Of a DNA stretch of 64,000 nucleotides, positions 11,001 to 21,900 are shown in pieces (the first letter of the stretch is position 1; each line of letters opens with the position of its first letter). The stretch spans positions 127,979,609-128,043,608 of the forward strand of contig CM075348.1 in the NCBI GenBank assembly GCA_037693485.1, written 5' to 3'. Both the position numbers and the translations under genes were made by a program. Under the pieces are notes generated by a model that did no database searches, was not told where the DNA came from, and saw only the letters and a program-made list of their open reading frames with translations. Origin of the DNA: Kitagawia praeruptora. Taxonomy: Eukaryota; Streptophyta; Magnoliopsida; Apiales; Apiaceae.

Positions 11001-12678
11001 TCGAACTACTTTTATTAAATCGGCCATATCTCCTAAACCGTATATCGGTTTCATACGAACTTTATATCAAAACGAAGCTTATAACATAATCTAGCTTTTC
11101 ATGGCAAAATCCAAGACTGGACAGTAAGGTAAGGCTACTGCTAATCACGGTTTCATAAGGTTAACGACAATCGGGCATTACGACGGCTATGTTTACATGA
11201 TTTCCAAATTTCAAACCATCCAATAATCATAGTTTCCACTCCAAACAACATATACATGTTATTCAACCATGAACTAAGACCAAGCAATGTCTTTCCGTTC
11301 ATCTAAACTAATTTAACAATTATCAAAGCCCAAACATAAACTTAATGTCTTAAACATGCATATAACTATAAAACTCCATGAAAACTCATGTTTCATCCAA
11401 GGGCTACAAGTGTTATACCTTCCTTGATGTATGAATGAACTTAGTAATCCTTGGCTAGTCCTTATCTAGCCTTAATATAGCTTGATCTAGCCAAAGAAAT
11501 CAAGAAAAGAAAAGTTAGTTCATAAGAACACTATTCATCAAGAACTTTGATCAAGGTTTTGATCTAGTTAAACACCTTGGTTGATGATGATCTCTTGGAT
11601 TTACCTTCTACTTGATACTAGCTCTGATTTAAGCTCAAGATTGTGTGACTTGGATGGTTGGAAGTGGAGATCTCCTCCTAGAATGGAGCTTGGCCGAGAG
11701 CTTCTCAAGGCTTGGTGGTGGTGGTTTTGTTTTTGTGTTAATGATTTATGGCTAATACATGTAACCCTTGCATATATAATGGATGCATCTATTTTAATGT
11801 GTTGTCACTCATCTATAGGTGCCACTTGTTGCTTCCTCATTGGGCCAAGTGTTGGCACTACAATAAACAACTCCATTTTTGCAAAAATGCAATTACACCA
11901 CTCATCTTGTAGTTGACTTATAAGGATGTTACTTTGGTTTCTCCTTTTTCCACCAATTGCACTTGGTTGTCTCTTGGTTATTTATTCGTTCCTTTGTCCG
12001 GGTATTACTCAATTTTCTTGCTTGTTCGGAAGAATAACTCATTCGTTTCTAGTTAGGGTTTTACCGAAAACATTCTTAATAATTATAATACCATCCTCCA
12101 TCTTACTTAATACTTCTCAAATCTAAATTCCTTAAATCCCTTTTTATAAATCCTTAAGTCTTGCAGTGTCCAGGGAAATCTCGGAGAAAATGAAAGTGCT
12201 ATTTTTCTGAATCCGATATCGTTTACATACACTTATCTTGCTCCTGGATCATGAATACGAATTCGAAAATCCGTTCTGAACACTTCTATATAGCATTGTC
12301 CAATAATATACCCATATCCACCAAAATCACTATTCACACTTCATTATTTCTTTTATTCCTTATATAATATAAAATGCCCTGGTCCTCTTTCGGGCGTTCC
12401 TTAACTCTTTTTCGGAACCACTCGACTAATAACAGATATTGATTTAGATGACACAAGAATAATCTTTCTTGGAATAATATACTTATGTCCTTAGGAGATA
12501 GATCATTCTTATCTATGCTGACAACCAAAAGTATACTGCATGACATATAAATATTTGAATTTAAATACATCCCATTCATTTAATAAACATTCGTTACCTC
12601 GCTGTCATAACCACTATTCACTCCTTATATTATTACATAAGAAAAGTTTTAATTCTACCAAAAATCTGGGTTCTTACA
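8045..12678 (-). repeat. Element A 5' LTR (4634 bp)
   Basis: The right edge (TGTAAGAACCC on the minus strand, 12678) is fixed by the repeat of 1-1778. The inner edge (GTTACA on the minus strand, 8045) is fixed by the adjacent primer site. The inner end carries a CCGGATCTGGGGG-type terminus shared in diverged form by elements C and E. Its middle holds an AT-rich repeat field. I see no gene in it; short open frames are unsupported. Confidence 0.9.
9470..10170. repeat. AT-rich degenerate repeat field inside element A LTR
   Basis: About 700 bp is built from variations on GAATATTC / AATAATATTCATTRAATAAATAA, spaced roughly every 30-60 bp, with GAATATTC itself palindromic. It looks like decayed tandem duplication. 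All open frames here are by-products of the low complexity. Confidence 0.7.
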
Positions 12679-13212
12679 GTTCTTTGCCGAAAAGAGTGGT
12701 GGCGTGTGGTGGCTGTTTTTGATTGGTGGCTGAGATTGATAGGGTTAGTGGCGGCTATTCAAAGCTCTCGACTTCCAACCCCCCAATCAGCCTACGTACC
12801 CCGGTATTTATAGGGGATCAAGCCATACGTAGTTCTTGGAGAGCAAGAAACCCAAATGGGCTTGGATAACGGACCAGCTTCCGGAATGTTCTACTATGAG
12901 GTATAACCACAAAAGGCCCAAGGCTCATCCAGGATCTCAAGACTTCACGGATAAGAAAACTTCCCCCGTCGAGGACTAGTCCTATCCGCTACCAGCTATT
13001 TCTTGATTTCAAGGATGCAGGTATAGCCGTGATTTACCCCAAGTGCAGAACGCATCCCTGTCCCCCGAATGAGAAGCACCCACCAGATAGCAGGACAGGT
13101 GATCCAGAGCTTTTGGGTGCAAAGTGCAGGATTACTCCAAAGTTCCCCAATGAGGGCGCGCCCATTGGCTACAGGAACAGAGCTCCCAAAGCACACACCA
13201 GAAAGTCCCCAT
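12679..13212 (-). repeat. Element F 3' LTR, distal part
   Basis: This stretch is caught between the outer edge of element A and the left duplication of element B. It has no gene. It continues across B into 25343 and carries one exact GGGCGCGCCC at 13154-13163, like the rest of F. Read on the minus strand, it has a TATA box (12803-12813) and downstream sequence resembling the transcribed part of an LTR. Element A seems to have inserted into it. Confidence 0.55.
12803..12813 (-). promoter_or_regulatory. Candidate LTR TATA box of element F
   Basis: The minus strand reads CTATAAATACC in an otherwise moderately GC-rich context. It lies about 760 bp of F sequence inside the proposed LTR start at 25712. 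The position suits the U3/R boundary of a Tat-type LTR. Inferred from sequence only. Confidence 0.5.
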
Positions 13213-13941
13213 TGTTAACTCGAATAACTTGTAGATGGGGGGGGGTTGAATACAAGTTATATAATCGTGTCTGATTTTTGCCTGATTATATGAACAAGAA
13301 TAAACGAATGAATCAAACTCTGTTTGTATTAATAAGATCAAATACAAACTCTACCAAAGGTGTACAAATACCTTTAGCAGCTGCTGACAATATAAATCTC
13401 TCTCTCTGTTTGTTTCGTACTCACGAATACAAACCTTATACAGAGCTACGCACATTCGCTTAACACACTCTTTACAATGATATTGAGAGAGTATTTATAA
13501 TGCTACCTATCAACTAATAACAGAAAGATATAATTTATACATGACAATGTTCTGCCTTCTAGTCGATAGTTTCCATCAATAGAAAACTCTTTCCTTCATA
13601 ATATCTTCTTGCTTGTTCTTCAAACAACGATCCTATTTTATAGCACTTGCCAGTTTCTGTAGCATCCATAATGACATCATCAGTAACATGATTGATATCA
13701 GGATCTGCACACTGCATCAGTATCTGATCAACCATCAGTATTAGACCATCATCAGGATTTGCTCTCTGTTCCTGACACGTAGTCTCCGATACACTGTTCA
13801 TTCCTGACTAAACTATACAGATAACTGTCTTACACATAAATCCTATATACAGTGCTAAATCCTTTATAAGATCAGGATTACAAGAAGTATAATGTGTAAA
13901 TTCTATTCTTAACATCACAACTTTATGAATTATTCCGAACA
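13213..13941 (-). repeat. Element B 3' LTR (729 bp)
   Basis: It matches 24608-25337 with a handful of differences and has TG...CA ends. It contains a run of eight to ten G near the outer edge. The flanking base string CCCAT is the target duplication. Confidence 0.95.
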
Positions 13942-14266
13942 ATCTCCCCCTATTTATGCTTTAAAATCTGAAGCATAAATCAAAGTTGTGGATGTCAAAA
14001 CATATAACAATACAACCAGAATAGAATTTATGAATGTAGAATTATGAAGCTAAGTACCTCCTTCCCAGATGTAGATGTTTATCTAGTACTTAGAAGAAAG
14101 AATTTTAACTATTAATGCTGCTCTTCCTTTACCACTTCCTAGCTGAGATTCACCACCTGTCACTCTTGGTTCCTCTTTTTACTTCCCTTTGTCTGATCTT
14201 TATCTCCCCCAGCTTTATCTCCTTCAGTCTGGTGGTGTTGTTGTTGTCTTTGAATTGTCTTTATCT
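13942..14266 (-). promoter_or_regulatory. Element B polypurine tract and 3' untranslated stretch
   Basis: The minus strand reads AAATAGGGGGAGAT directly before the LTR, with the purine run at 13942-13955. This is the plus-strand primer of reverse transcription. The rest of the stretch up to the env-like stop codon has CT-rich sequence on the plus strand and no gene that I can support. Confidence 0.8.
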
Positions 14267-17200
14267 TTATCTCCCCCTTTTGACATCAGCAACATTAATT
14301 CCAAGAGATTCAGAAACAGAACAAATGAGATTCATAAGAACTGCTTGATTTTCCATAATTGTGACTTGGTTATCTTCAAGTGATTGAAGTCTTGTTTGAA
14401 TAGCAATTTGAGAATTCTGAATATCTTTCAAAACATCAGAATGAACTTCAATGTTGGAAGTGCTTCTAGTATCTTCAGTATCAGAATCAGAAAGAACTGT
14501 ATCTTCAAGTCTTGTAGAAGAAGTTGCTTGAGTTGTATGATATTCAAGTAATAAAACCTGATTAGAAGTATCAACATCTTCATCTTTCTGTTCTGGAACT
14601 GAAACATGATCATCATCTCCTTCACCAGTATTCTGTGTACGAACATCTTCAAATCCTGACTCCTCCTTAGAGTGATCAGAGACTGTTGATGTCTCAATTC
14701 TAGCTGATATTGGAAGTACATACAAAGGAACACTAGGATCATTAGGAACTTCATCTGGTACATATGTATCAAGAGATTGCTTTATCCTGGCACCTCTTCT
14801 GTTAATTATTCCTGCAAGCCTCTCCTTTTGCTTCTGAGCTTTAACTTCCGGCTTTGCATTGTGATGTGCTAGGTCATTCTTCTGATACATTTTGATGAAT
14901 GAATAAGTACCAGCATCCATATCCAAATTTTCAGACCAAGATTCAGGAAAAACCTGATCCCAGAAATCAAATGATGGTTTCCTAATTTTCTCTCCCTCAC
15001 TATGGAGTTGATCATCCATACCCTCATTCTCACTTTGACTTACTAAAGTCAACACTCTTTCTACCTCACCTTTTGCCTGGTCAGGAGCCAGCCGCTCAAA
15101 TTGTGGATCTAAGTCCATCTTTTCAAGTGTATCACTCAAATTTAGATAAGTGCTCTCATGACCTACAGAAAAATAGGGTTTAGAAGGAGTTTTTATACCT
15201 GAACTCACATGGAGAGAGGGTTCCTCATTTGGCATGTGGCTTGAGGTTTTCTCCAAGGAGTGAGCTGCTATAGTCTCTGAATCCTTACAATCATCTTCTT
15301 TCCTTCCAAAGACTACAGGCTCCAGTATACCACTTTCAGGTTCTTTACTAGACTCTGATGTCTTCAGTAATACTTTATTAGACACCATAGTTAGTACATC
15401 ACCGTCTTTAAGTGTTGTTTGCTGAGACACACCCTCAAGGTGAATAAACTCTGACTGAACAAAATTTGTTTGATCTTCAGAAAAATCAACCAAAGTCATT
15501 CCTCCCATATCATAGGGTATCTCACTTGCGTTCTCAGTCATCACAGAAGACCTTTCAACATCAGCTATCATAGCTCCTGAGTCATCCTTCCTCTGACTAG
15601 ATGGTTCTTGTGTTGCAGTGACCGTGATCTGATCTTTCCTACTATTCACCACTGGTGCAATAGTATCTTCTGTTGACTGCTTTCCTCTATCTACTTCCTC
15701 CAGTTGTTCACCTTGAGCTAAAGCATCTTTAATAATGACATCCTTGTCAAATAAATATGCATGAAGTGATTGAAGTGCAACATGCTTCGAGAGTCCAAAT
15801 TTCTTGACTAATTGTCTTCTGACAAATACATAGAAATACTTCTTCATTAAGTCAAGTCTTTGATGTAGAAGTCCATATTCATCTGGAAATAAAAGTTTTG
15901 GTACTCTTTCAACCAGAAAATCTAGAACAGGCCTTGACAACTTCACTTTGAGATAAATTAGTTCCATAGCCAGTCTGTATGATAATGTAGTTTCCCATGA
16001 AGAATCAATATCCAGATCTCTCTTGTCAAATACTGACATAGATGTAGCTTGATTTGTAGAAACCTGCATGATATTAGTTGGACTAGACTCTGTGTGTGTA
16101 GGTGACAATTGAATCTTTCTCCTTGTTCTCCTGATATAGTGAGCAAAAGATTTATCCTGAGAAGACTCAAGAGGTGTAGACACAGAAGTGATCTTGGGAT
16201 GAGATCTTTGTTCAATAGACACAGTCTTTTGAGAGACAGTATCCAGTAACTGTTTTCCCTTTTTAAGAACTACAGCCTTTTGAGAGACTGCAGCCTGGCT
16301 GTGACTAGGTTTTTCATCTCTTTGTGCTATCAGAGAAAGTTGAATTGCAGCCTTCAATTCTGCTCTCTCAGCAAGAGTTAAATCATCATCATCTTCACTA
16401 GAATTACTGCTGCTACTTGACACAACAAATCTTCTCTTCCTTACAACTGATGTCTTTTGAGAAACACCAGAGGTTGGTTTCTTTGAAACAATAGGCTGTG
16501 GATCAAAATTTGGTTCTTGAATTGTTTCAGAGACTATGATGTTTTGGGCTACTTGGGTAGACACAGGTGGGTTCTCCTCCAATTGAGATTCCTGAGCCAT
16601 TTCACCACAAAAGAAAGAAGAATTGTAGAAAGTAGGAAGATGAGTTTTAAGAATTACCTGAAAATGATGTGGATAATGAATTGCAGGTATTTCATCTAGA
16701 TTCTTTTCATTGTCCTTCTTTGTAATGTCAGAGAAAATTCTCTTTTGCTGTTCATAAGAAGAAATACAATGTTCCCTACCAAATCTAGCTTCAACATCAG
16801 GAATGAAATGTTTAACAAACATTTGCATAAATCTATGATAATAAACCATTTTCCTGTTTTGATCTCTTAACCCAAGTTTAATACTCATCTGACTTAAGAT
16901 AATATGACCAATGTTAATTACTCTGTCATAAAGCAAACCATAAGCAATATGTGATGTAACAGAAGTAATTTGCTGAAAAGAACTACATTTGCCAGTAAAA
17001 CATTTAGCAATTTGATCAAAATAAAAAGACCATTCCTTTCTAAGAAAAGACCTATTCAACTGGCTCATGTTATCTAGAGGTCCACTATAACCTAATTCAG
17101 ACAACATAGTTCTTATATCATCATCAGATGGTTCATTTAAATAACTATCAATAACAGGTAAGCAAAGTACTGAACTAACAACAGATTCAGTAATGTCAAA

Positions 17201-17482
17201 TGAATCTTGTCCTAAATGTAGAACAATCTTACCTGATTGACTCTGAGTAGAATCAATTACCTCAGCATTCTCCCAAGCTTGTGAAACAGCTGATTGATTA
17301 ATTTGTGGAGATGTTGTCAATGCATAACTTAATGGTCCATTCGCCAGAAAGTCCATGATTGGATGAAAATCAGATGATACTCCTTCCTTGTTGGTGATAG
17401 CTGCTACATGATTGTTTGTCATAAAATCAAAGTCACCAAACTTGAAGGCTACTGATTTAGGTAATCTTCTCTGAGCTGCCAT
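14267..17482 (-). CDS. Element B env-like ORF (1071 residues)
   Basis: This long, fully open ORF lies downstream of pol and before the 3' LTR, where Sireviruses carry an 'envelope-like' gene. It starts MAAQRRLPKS. Residues 1-250 form a globular-looking, moderately conserved part that recurs in element D (35310-35752). Residues 345-390 hold a basic patch (VRKRRFVV), a serine/aspartate run and AELKAAIQLSL, which resembles a ubiquitin-interacting motif. The middle is low-complexity and rich in S, T, E and Q. The last 50 residues look coiled-coil. I see no signal peptide and no transmembrane helix, so an actual membrane fusion role is not supported. Its function is unknown. Confidence 0.8.
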   Translation of the reverse strand: MAAQRRLPKSVAFKFGDFDFMTNNHVAAITNKEGVSSDFHPIMDFLANGPLSYALTTSPQINQSAVSQAWENAEVIDSTQSQSGKIVLHLGQDSFDITESVVSSVLCLPVIDSYLNEPSDDDIRTMLSELGYSGPLDNMSQLNRSFLRKEWSFYFDQIAKCFTGKCSSFQQITSVTSHIAYGLLYDRVINIGHIILSQMSIKLGLRDQNRKMVYYHRFMQMFVKHFIPDVEARFGREHCISSYEQQKRIFSDITKKDNEKNLDEIPAIHYPHHFQVILKTHLPTFYNSSFFCGEMAQESQLEENPPVSTQVAQNIIVSETIQEPNFDPQPIVSKKPTSGVSQKTSVVRKRRFVVSSSSSNSSEDDDDLTLAERAELKAAIQLSLIAQRDEKPSHSQAAVSQKAVVLKKGKQLLDTVSQKTVSIEQRSHPKITSVSTPLESSQDKSFAHYIRRTRRKIQLSPTHTESSPTNIMQVSTNQATSMSVFDKRDLDIDSSWETTLSYRLAMELIYLKVKLSRPVLDFLVERVPKLLFPDEYGLLHQRLDLMKKYFYVFVRRQLVKKFGLSKHVALQSLHAYLFDKDVIIKDALAQGEQLEEVDRGKQSTEDTIAPVVNSRKDQITVTATQEPSSQRKDDSGAMIADVERSSVMTENASEIPYDMGGMTLVDFSEDQTNFVQSEFIHLEGVSQQTTLKDGDVLTMVSNKVLLKTSESSKEPESGILEPVVFGRKEDDCKDSETIAAHSLEKTSSHMPNEEPSLHVSSGIKTPSKPYFSVGHESTYLNLSDTLEKMDLDPQFERLAPDQAKGEVERVLTLVSQSENEGMDDQLHSEGEKIRKPSFDFWDQVFPESWSENLDMDAGTYSFIKMYQKNDLAHHNAKPEVKAQKQKERLAGIINRRGARIKQSLDTYVPDEVPNDPSVPLYVLPISARIETSTVSDHSKEESGFEDVRTQNTGEGDDDHVSVPEQKDEDVDTSNQVLLLEYHTTQATSSTRLEDTVLSDSDTEDTRSTSNIEVHSDVLKDIQNSQIAIQTRLQSLEDNQVTIMENQAVLMNLICSVSESLGINVADVKRGR

Positions 17483-18127
17483 TTTTGATCTGAAGAGAAC
17501 TTGAAAAATTCTTGAAATGGATTAGTGATTTTGAAAACTCAAGAGTGATTTTTGCTTTAGAGAATGTAAAATTAGAGAAAGCAATTACACGATTAGAGTT
17601 TCAAAACAAACATATTTCACAAATCTTTCAGACCACTATCCCACGTTAACATGTAGATTGACAGGTGTCAGTCCCTGAAAAATGCGGTTATCCACGATTT
17701 TTGGAAAATAAAATCCAAAATTGATTTTCATGAAATAAATCAGGGTATAAATAATCAATACTGATCAGCTTCCTTTTCCTGTTGACCACTCATCAAAATA
17801 ATCACAAAACACAATGTGATAAAATTCTCAAATCCTGATGGTCACACATGAAATCCTGATCAATATCATCAGAGACTTAATATGGAGTTTCCACATAGCA
17901 TTTTCCTTTTATCTGAAAAAGAAATAAACAATTAATCTGAACAAAAATCAATTGATTAGATATTTTCAATATTTCTTGAAAACAAGAAATATAGTCACAC
18001 GCAATAATTAGCATTTGACTTCATTCAAACTTCCAAGTGACTGTTCAGCTTCTCACGACTTTCTTTAAAAGAAACAGACGCCTTATGCCATTCTCCATAA
18101 ACCTTTCAATTTCTTTTCTTCTCAACA
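17483..18127. other. Element B spacer between env-like ORF and antisense ORF
   Basis: AT-rich spacer of about 640 bp. It is the 5' flank of both the env-like ORF (leftward) and the small plus-strand ORF (rightward). A diverged copy is at 35753-36447 in element D. It is a candidate divergent promoter region; the TATA-like TTTAAAA at about 18065 faces the plus-strand ORF. Confidence 0.45.
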
Positions 18128-18397
18128 ATGTTTCTCAAACCAAAATTCCATTCAAACCCATTCTTTAGATCTTTCTTGATCGATGAACATCCTGTTCTTG
18201 ATCATCTCTTTGAACAGACAACTCTTTTCATCGAATTAATCATGGATGGATTGGTTTCTGATAATATCCAGAGGTTTCTCCTTGAACATCCATCTGTTGG
18301 ATACAATCTTCCCCTAACCTCCTCAAAACTTGAGGATGAAGAATTTGGTCGAGAGTCTGAGGTTGATCTTGATGAGGATGCTATACATTTAAGTTAG
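18128..18397 (+). CDS. Element B antisense small ORF (89 residues)
   Basis: It lies on the strand opposite all other element B genes, between pol and the env-like ORF. It starts MFLKPKFHSN and ends in a block (SSKLEDEEFGRESEVDLD) conserved in the counterpart of element D at 36448-36750. In D the frame continues for QLLSFKSPRQGIQE. In B the same downstream codons are present after a single TAG (C-to-T of CAG), so B carries a slightly shortened version. The downstream A-rich stretch near 18590 could hold a poly(A) site. I recognise no family. It may be coding or an antisense transcript; I lean to coding because the two copies differ more in the N-terminal half yet keep the frame open. Confidence 0.5.
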   Translation: MFLKPKFHSNPFFRSFLIDEHPVLDHLFEQTTLFIELIMDGLVSDNIQRFLLEHPSVGYNLPLTSSKLEDEEFGRESEVDLDEDAIHLS

Positions 18398-18952
18398 CTG
18401 CTCTCATTCAAGTCGCCCAGACAAGGAATCCAAGAGCAAACGAGGCTGTTCAAATCCCCTGATGGATTTCCTGAGATTCTCCTTGTCCTGTACCTCAGAG
18501 TTCATATCAATAGACAAGTATAGAATTATCAGTAGAAGTTAGACAAAAAGATGTTGTATTTCATTTCCATGTAATGATTTCAATTAATGAAAATACAATT
18601 TCTTGTTATCTACTTGTCTTTTGATTATTGAATAATGTATAAATTATCAGTATGCAAATATCAAAACATGCTGCTATAGACTTAACACATCACAGAATTA
18701 GATTACTCTTCAAAGTAAAAGTCAGGATCTGAAACAATTTTCATAATCCTGATACTGACACAATACTGATGACGTCAGCATCCTGATAACAAATCTAATC
18801 CTGATGATTATTAACAAGTCTATCATACTGAAATTTTATCAAGGCAAAGTGTTATAGCTCAAGCATTTAACAATCAATTATAGATCCTGACAGGAATATC
18901 AAGTCTATAAGCTAAGAACACATACCTTGCTACTCTTGCAGATGTTAAGGAT
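18398..18952. other. Element B spacer between antisense ORF and pol
   Basis: This is AT-rich and conserved in outline with 36751-37281 of element D. It holds the putative 3' end of the antisense transcript and the 3' end of pol. No other gene seen. Confidence 0.4.
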
Positions 18953-21900
18953 CTAAAAATTTAACATTCCTAACTCACTTACTAGTCTACTGAATGTAGT
19001 CTCATCAAGTGGTTTAGTTAGAATATCTGCAAGCTGTTTGTCAGTAGGAACAAAATGAAGTTCCACAGTACCATTCTCAATATGTTCTCTAATAAAATGA
19101 TACCTGACATCAATGTGCTTAGTCCTTGAATGTTGAACTGGATTTTCTGCAATTTTAATAGCACTAGTATTATCACAAAACATAGGAATATTACTAAGTG
19201 TCATACCATAATCCATCAACTGATTTCTTATCCAAAGGAGCTGTGCACAACAACTGCCTGCTGCTATGTACTCAGCTTCTGCAGTTGAGGTTGAAACAGA
19301 TTGTTGCTTCTTGCTTGCCCAAGAAATCAATCTATTTCCCAAAAATTGACATGTACCTGTAGTGCTTTTCCTGTCTATCTTACACCCTGCATAATCAGAG
19401 TCTGAATAGCCAATTAGAAAGAAATCTGATTCTCTAGGATACCACAAACCAAGATTTGGAGTTCCTTTGAGATATCTAAAAATTCTCTTCACAGCAATTA
19501 AATGAGATTCCTTAGGATTACCTTGGAATCTAGCACATAAACAGGTAGAAAACATTATATCTGGCCTACTTGCAGATAGATATAACAAAGAGCCTATCAT
19601 GCCTCTATAACTAGTATTATCCACACTCTTTCCTTTAGGATCAGAGTCTAGTTTAGTGGCTGTTGCCATGGGTGTTTTTGCAACTGCACAGTCTTGAAAG
19701 TCAAACCTTCTTAAAAGATCTTTGATATACTTTGACTGATTAATGAAAATACCAGTCTCAATTTGTTTGACCTGCAAGCCTAAGAAATAATTTAATTCAC
19801 CCATCATGCTCATCTGATACTTAGACTGCATAAGCTTGCTAAACTTAGCACACAACTTTTCATTAGTAGAACCAAAAATAATATCATCAACATAAACTTG
19901 AACTAAAAGCAATTCACCTTTTATCTTTCTAAAGAATAGAGTTTTGTCAATTGTACCTCTTGTGAAGCCATTTTCAAGAAGAAATTTAGACAAAGTCTCA
20001 TACCATGCTCTTGGTGCCTGCTTTAGTCCATAGATTGCCTTGTCAAGTTTGTAGACATGATTTGGAAACTTTGGATCAACAAATCCAGGTGGCTGTTCCA
20101 CATACACTTCCTCATCAAGTTTGCCATTTAGAAAAGCACTCTTTACATCCATCTGATATACTTTGAATTTTGAATGAGCTGCAAATGCAAGAAACATTCT
20201 GATTGCTTCCAATCTTGCTACAGGTGCAAAGGTCTCATCATAATCAATGCCTTCTTCCAGAGAATAACCCTTGGCCACCAGTCTTGCTTTGTTTCTTACA
20301 ATCATACCAGATTCATCTAGCTTGTTTCTGAAAACCCATCTTGCACCAACAATAGATCTATCTTTAGGTCTTGGTACCAGTTTCCAGACTTTGTTTCTCT
20401 CAAACTCATTTAACTCCTCCTGCATTGCAATTACCCAATCAGGATCTTGTAAGGCTTCTTCAACCTTCTTAGGTTCATTCTTTGAGAGAAAGCAACTATA
20501 CAAGCATTCATTTTGAATTGATCTTCTAGTTCGAACACCACTATTTGGATCACCAATTATCAAATCTTCAGTATGATCCTTTGTCCATTTTCTAACAGGT
20601 GGTAGATTAACTCTGCTAGTCTCTCCTCCTAAGTTAGTGGTATCTCTTGTAGAAGAATTCTCTCTACCTTCAAAAACTCTCCTTTGATCAATAGAATCAT
20701 TAGATTCCATATTGCTGCTAGTTACTGATCTTTCCTCAGTAAACTCTGAAAGGTCAGTTCCTGATGGAGTAGACTCTGAAAGGCTAATCTGCTCCTGATG
20801 ATCACTGTGTTCTCTTTGATTTATTTGCTCCCCCTCAACAGTAGCATTCCTTTGAGAAGCAATAGAAATTCCTTCTGGAGAACCTTCATCATCACTTGAG
20901 AGTATCTCAGAATTCTTCAGATTTTCAAATTCCAATTTGTCATGGCTTTCATCAGTTTGCAAAATTCCAAATTTCTTATCATCAAATGCAACATGAATTG
21001 ATTCCATAACAATGTGAGTTCTGAGATTATAAACTTTGAAGGCCTTAGATGCTGAATATCCTAGAAAAATTGCTTCATCCGATTTGGCTTCAAATTTTCC
21101 AAGTTGTTCTGGATGAACTTTTAGGACATAGCATTTGCATCCAAAGATGTGAAAATATTTCACACTTGGTTTCTTTCCTTTGATCATCTCATAGGGAGTT
21201 TTTCCATGACTATTTACCAAGGTACAATTTTGAGTGAAACATGCAGTGTTAATAGCTTCTGCCCAAAAGTAGGTTGGAAGTTTTGCATCTGCAAGCATGG
21301 TTCTTGCTGCCTCTATGAGAGTCCTGTTCTTTCTTTCCACTACACCATTCTGCTGAGGTGTACCAGGTGCAGAAAACTGTTGAGTGATTCCATTGTCTGC
21401 ACAAAACCCCTCCATCGTAGAATTCTTGAATTCTGTACCATTGTCACTTCTAAGTACTTTGACTTTGTACTCAGAGTTATTCTGAATATTCTTGATGAGT
21501 TCAATGATTTGCTGAGGAGCTTCATCCTTCTTGTGTAGAAAGAACACCCATGTGAACCTTGTGAAATCATCCACCATAACTAGAGCATATCTTTTCTTGC
21601 TGATAGACATAATGTTTACTGGACCAAACAGATCAAGATGTAGCATGTGAAATGGTTCAGTAATTGAATTTTCAGTCTTGCTCTTGAAAGTGGTTCTTCT
21701 TTGCTTTCCAAGCTGACATGCATCACAAAGTCCATCTTGCACATAATTTGCCTGTGGTAGGCCTCTCACCAAATTGTGTTTAACAAGTTGATTAAGCTTC
21801 TTGAAATTAAGATATGAGAGCTTCTTGTGCCAATTCCAGCTTTCTTCACTTGTTGCTTTGCTGTAGAGACATCTAACAATTCCTTTAGATGTATCACTTA

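Larger units (their letters stand above)
1..12678 (-). mobile_element. Element A: Tekay-type Ty3/gypsy chromovirus, 3' LTR cut by window edge
   Basis: Order along the minus strand is 5' LTR (8045-12678), methionine-tRNA-type primer site (8026-8040), leader with an extra ORF, gag, protease, reverse transcriptase, RNase H, integrase, chromodomain, polypurine tract (1779-1790) and 3' LTR (1-1778, partial). The C-terminal chromodomain with an EESTWE-type core and the multi-kilobase LTRs fit the Tekay/Del lineage. The two LTRs differ by roughly 25 substitutions plus one 11-bp indel over the shared 1.78 kb by eye, so the insertion is moderately old. Gag has a frameshift and pol has two in-frame stops, so this copy cannot make its full polyprotein by ordinary translation. 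The left target-site duplication lies outside the window. Confidence 0.9.

Noticed and set aside
14267..17482. A genuine viral envelope gene
   Set aside because: The position suits the Sirevirus 'env-like' ORF, but I see no signal peptide, no transmembrane anchor and no fusion or cleavage site.
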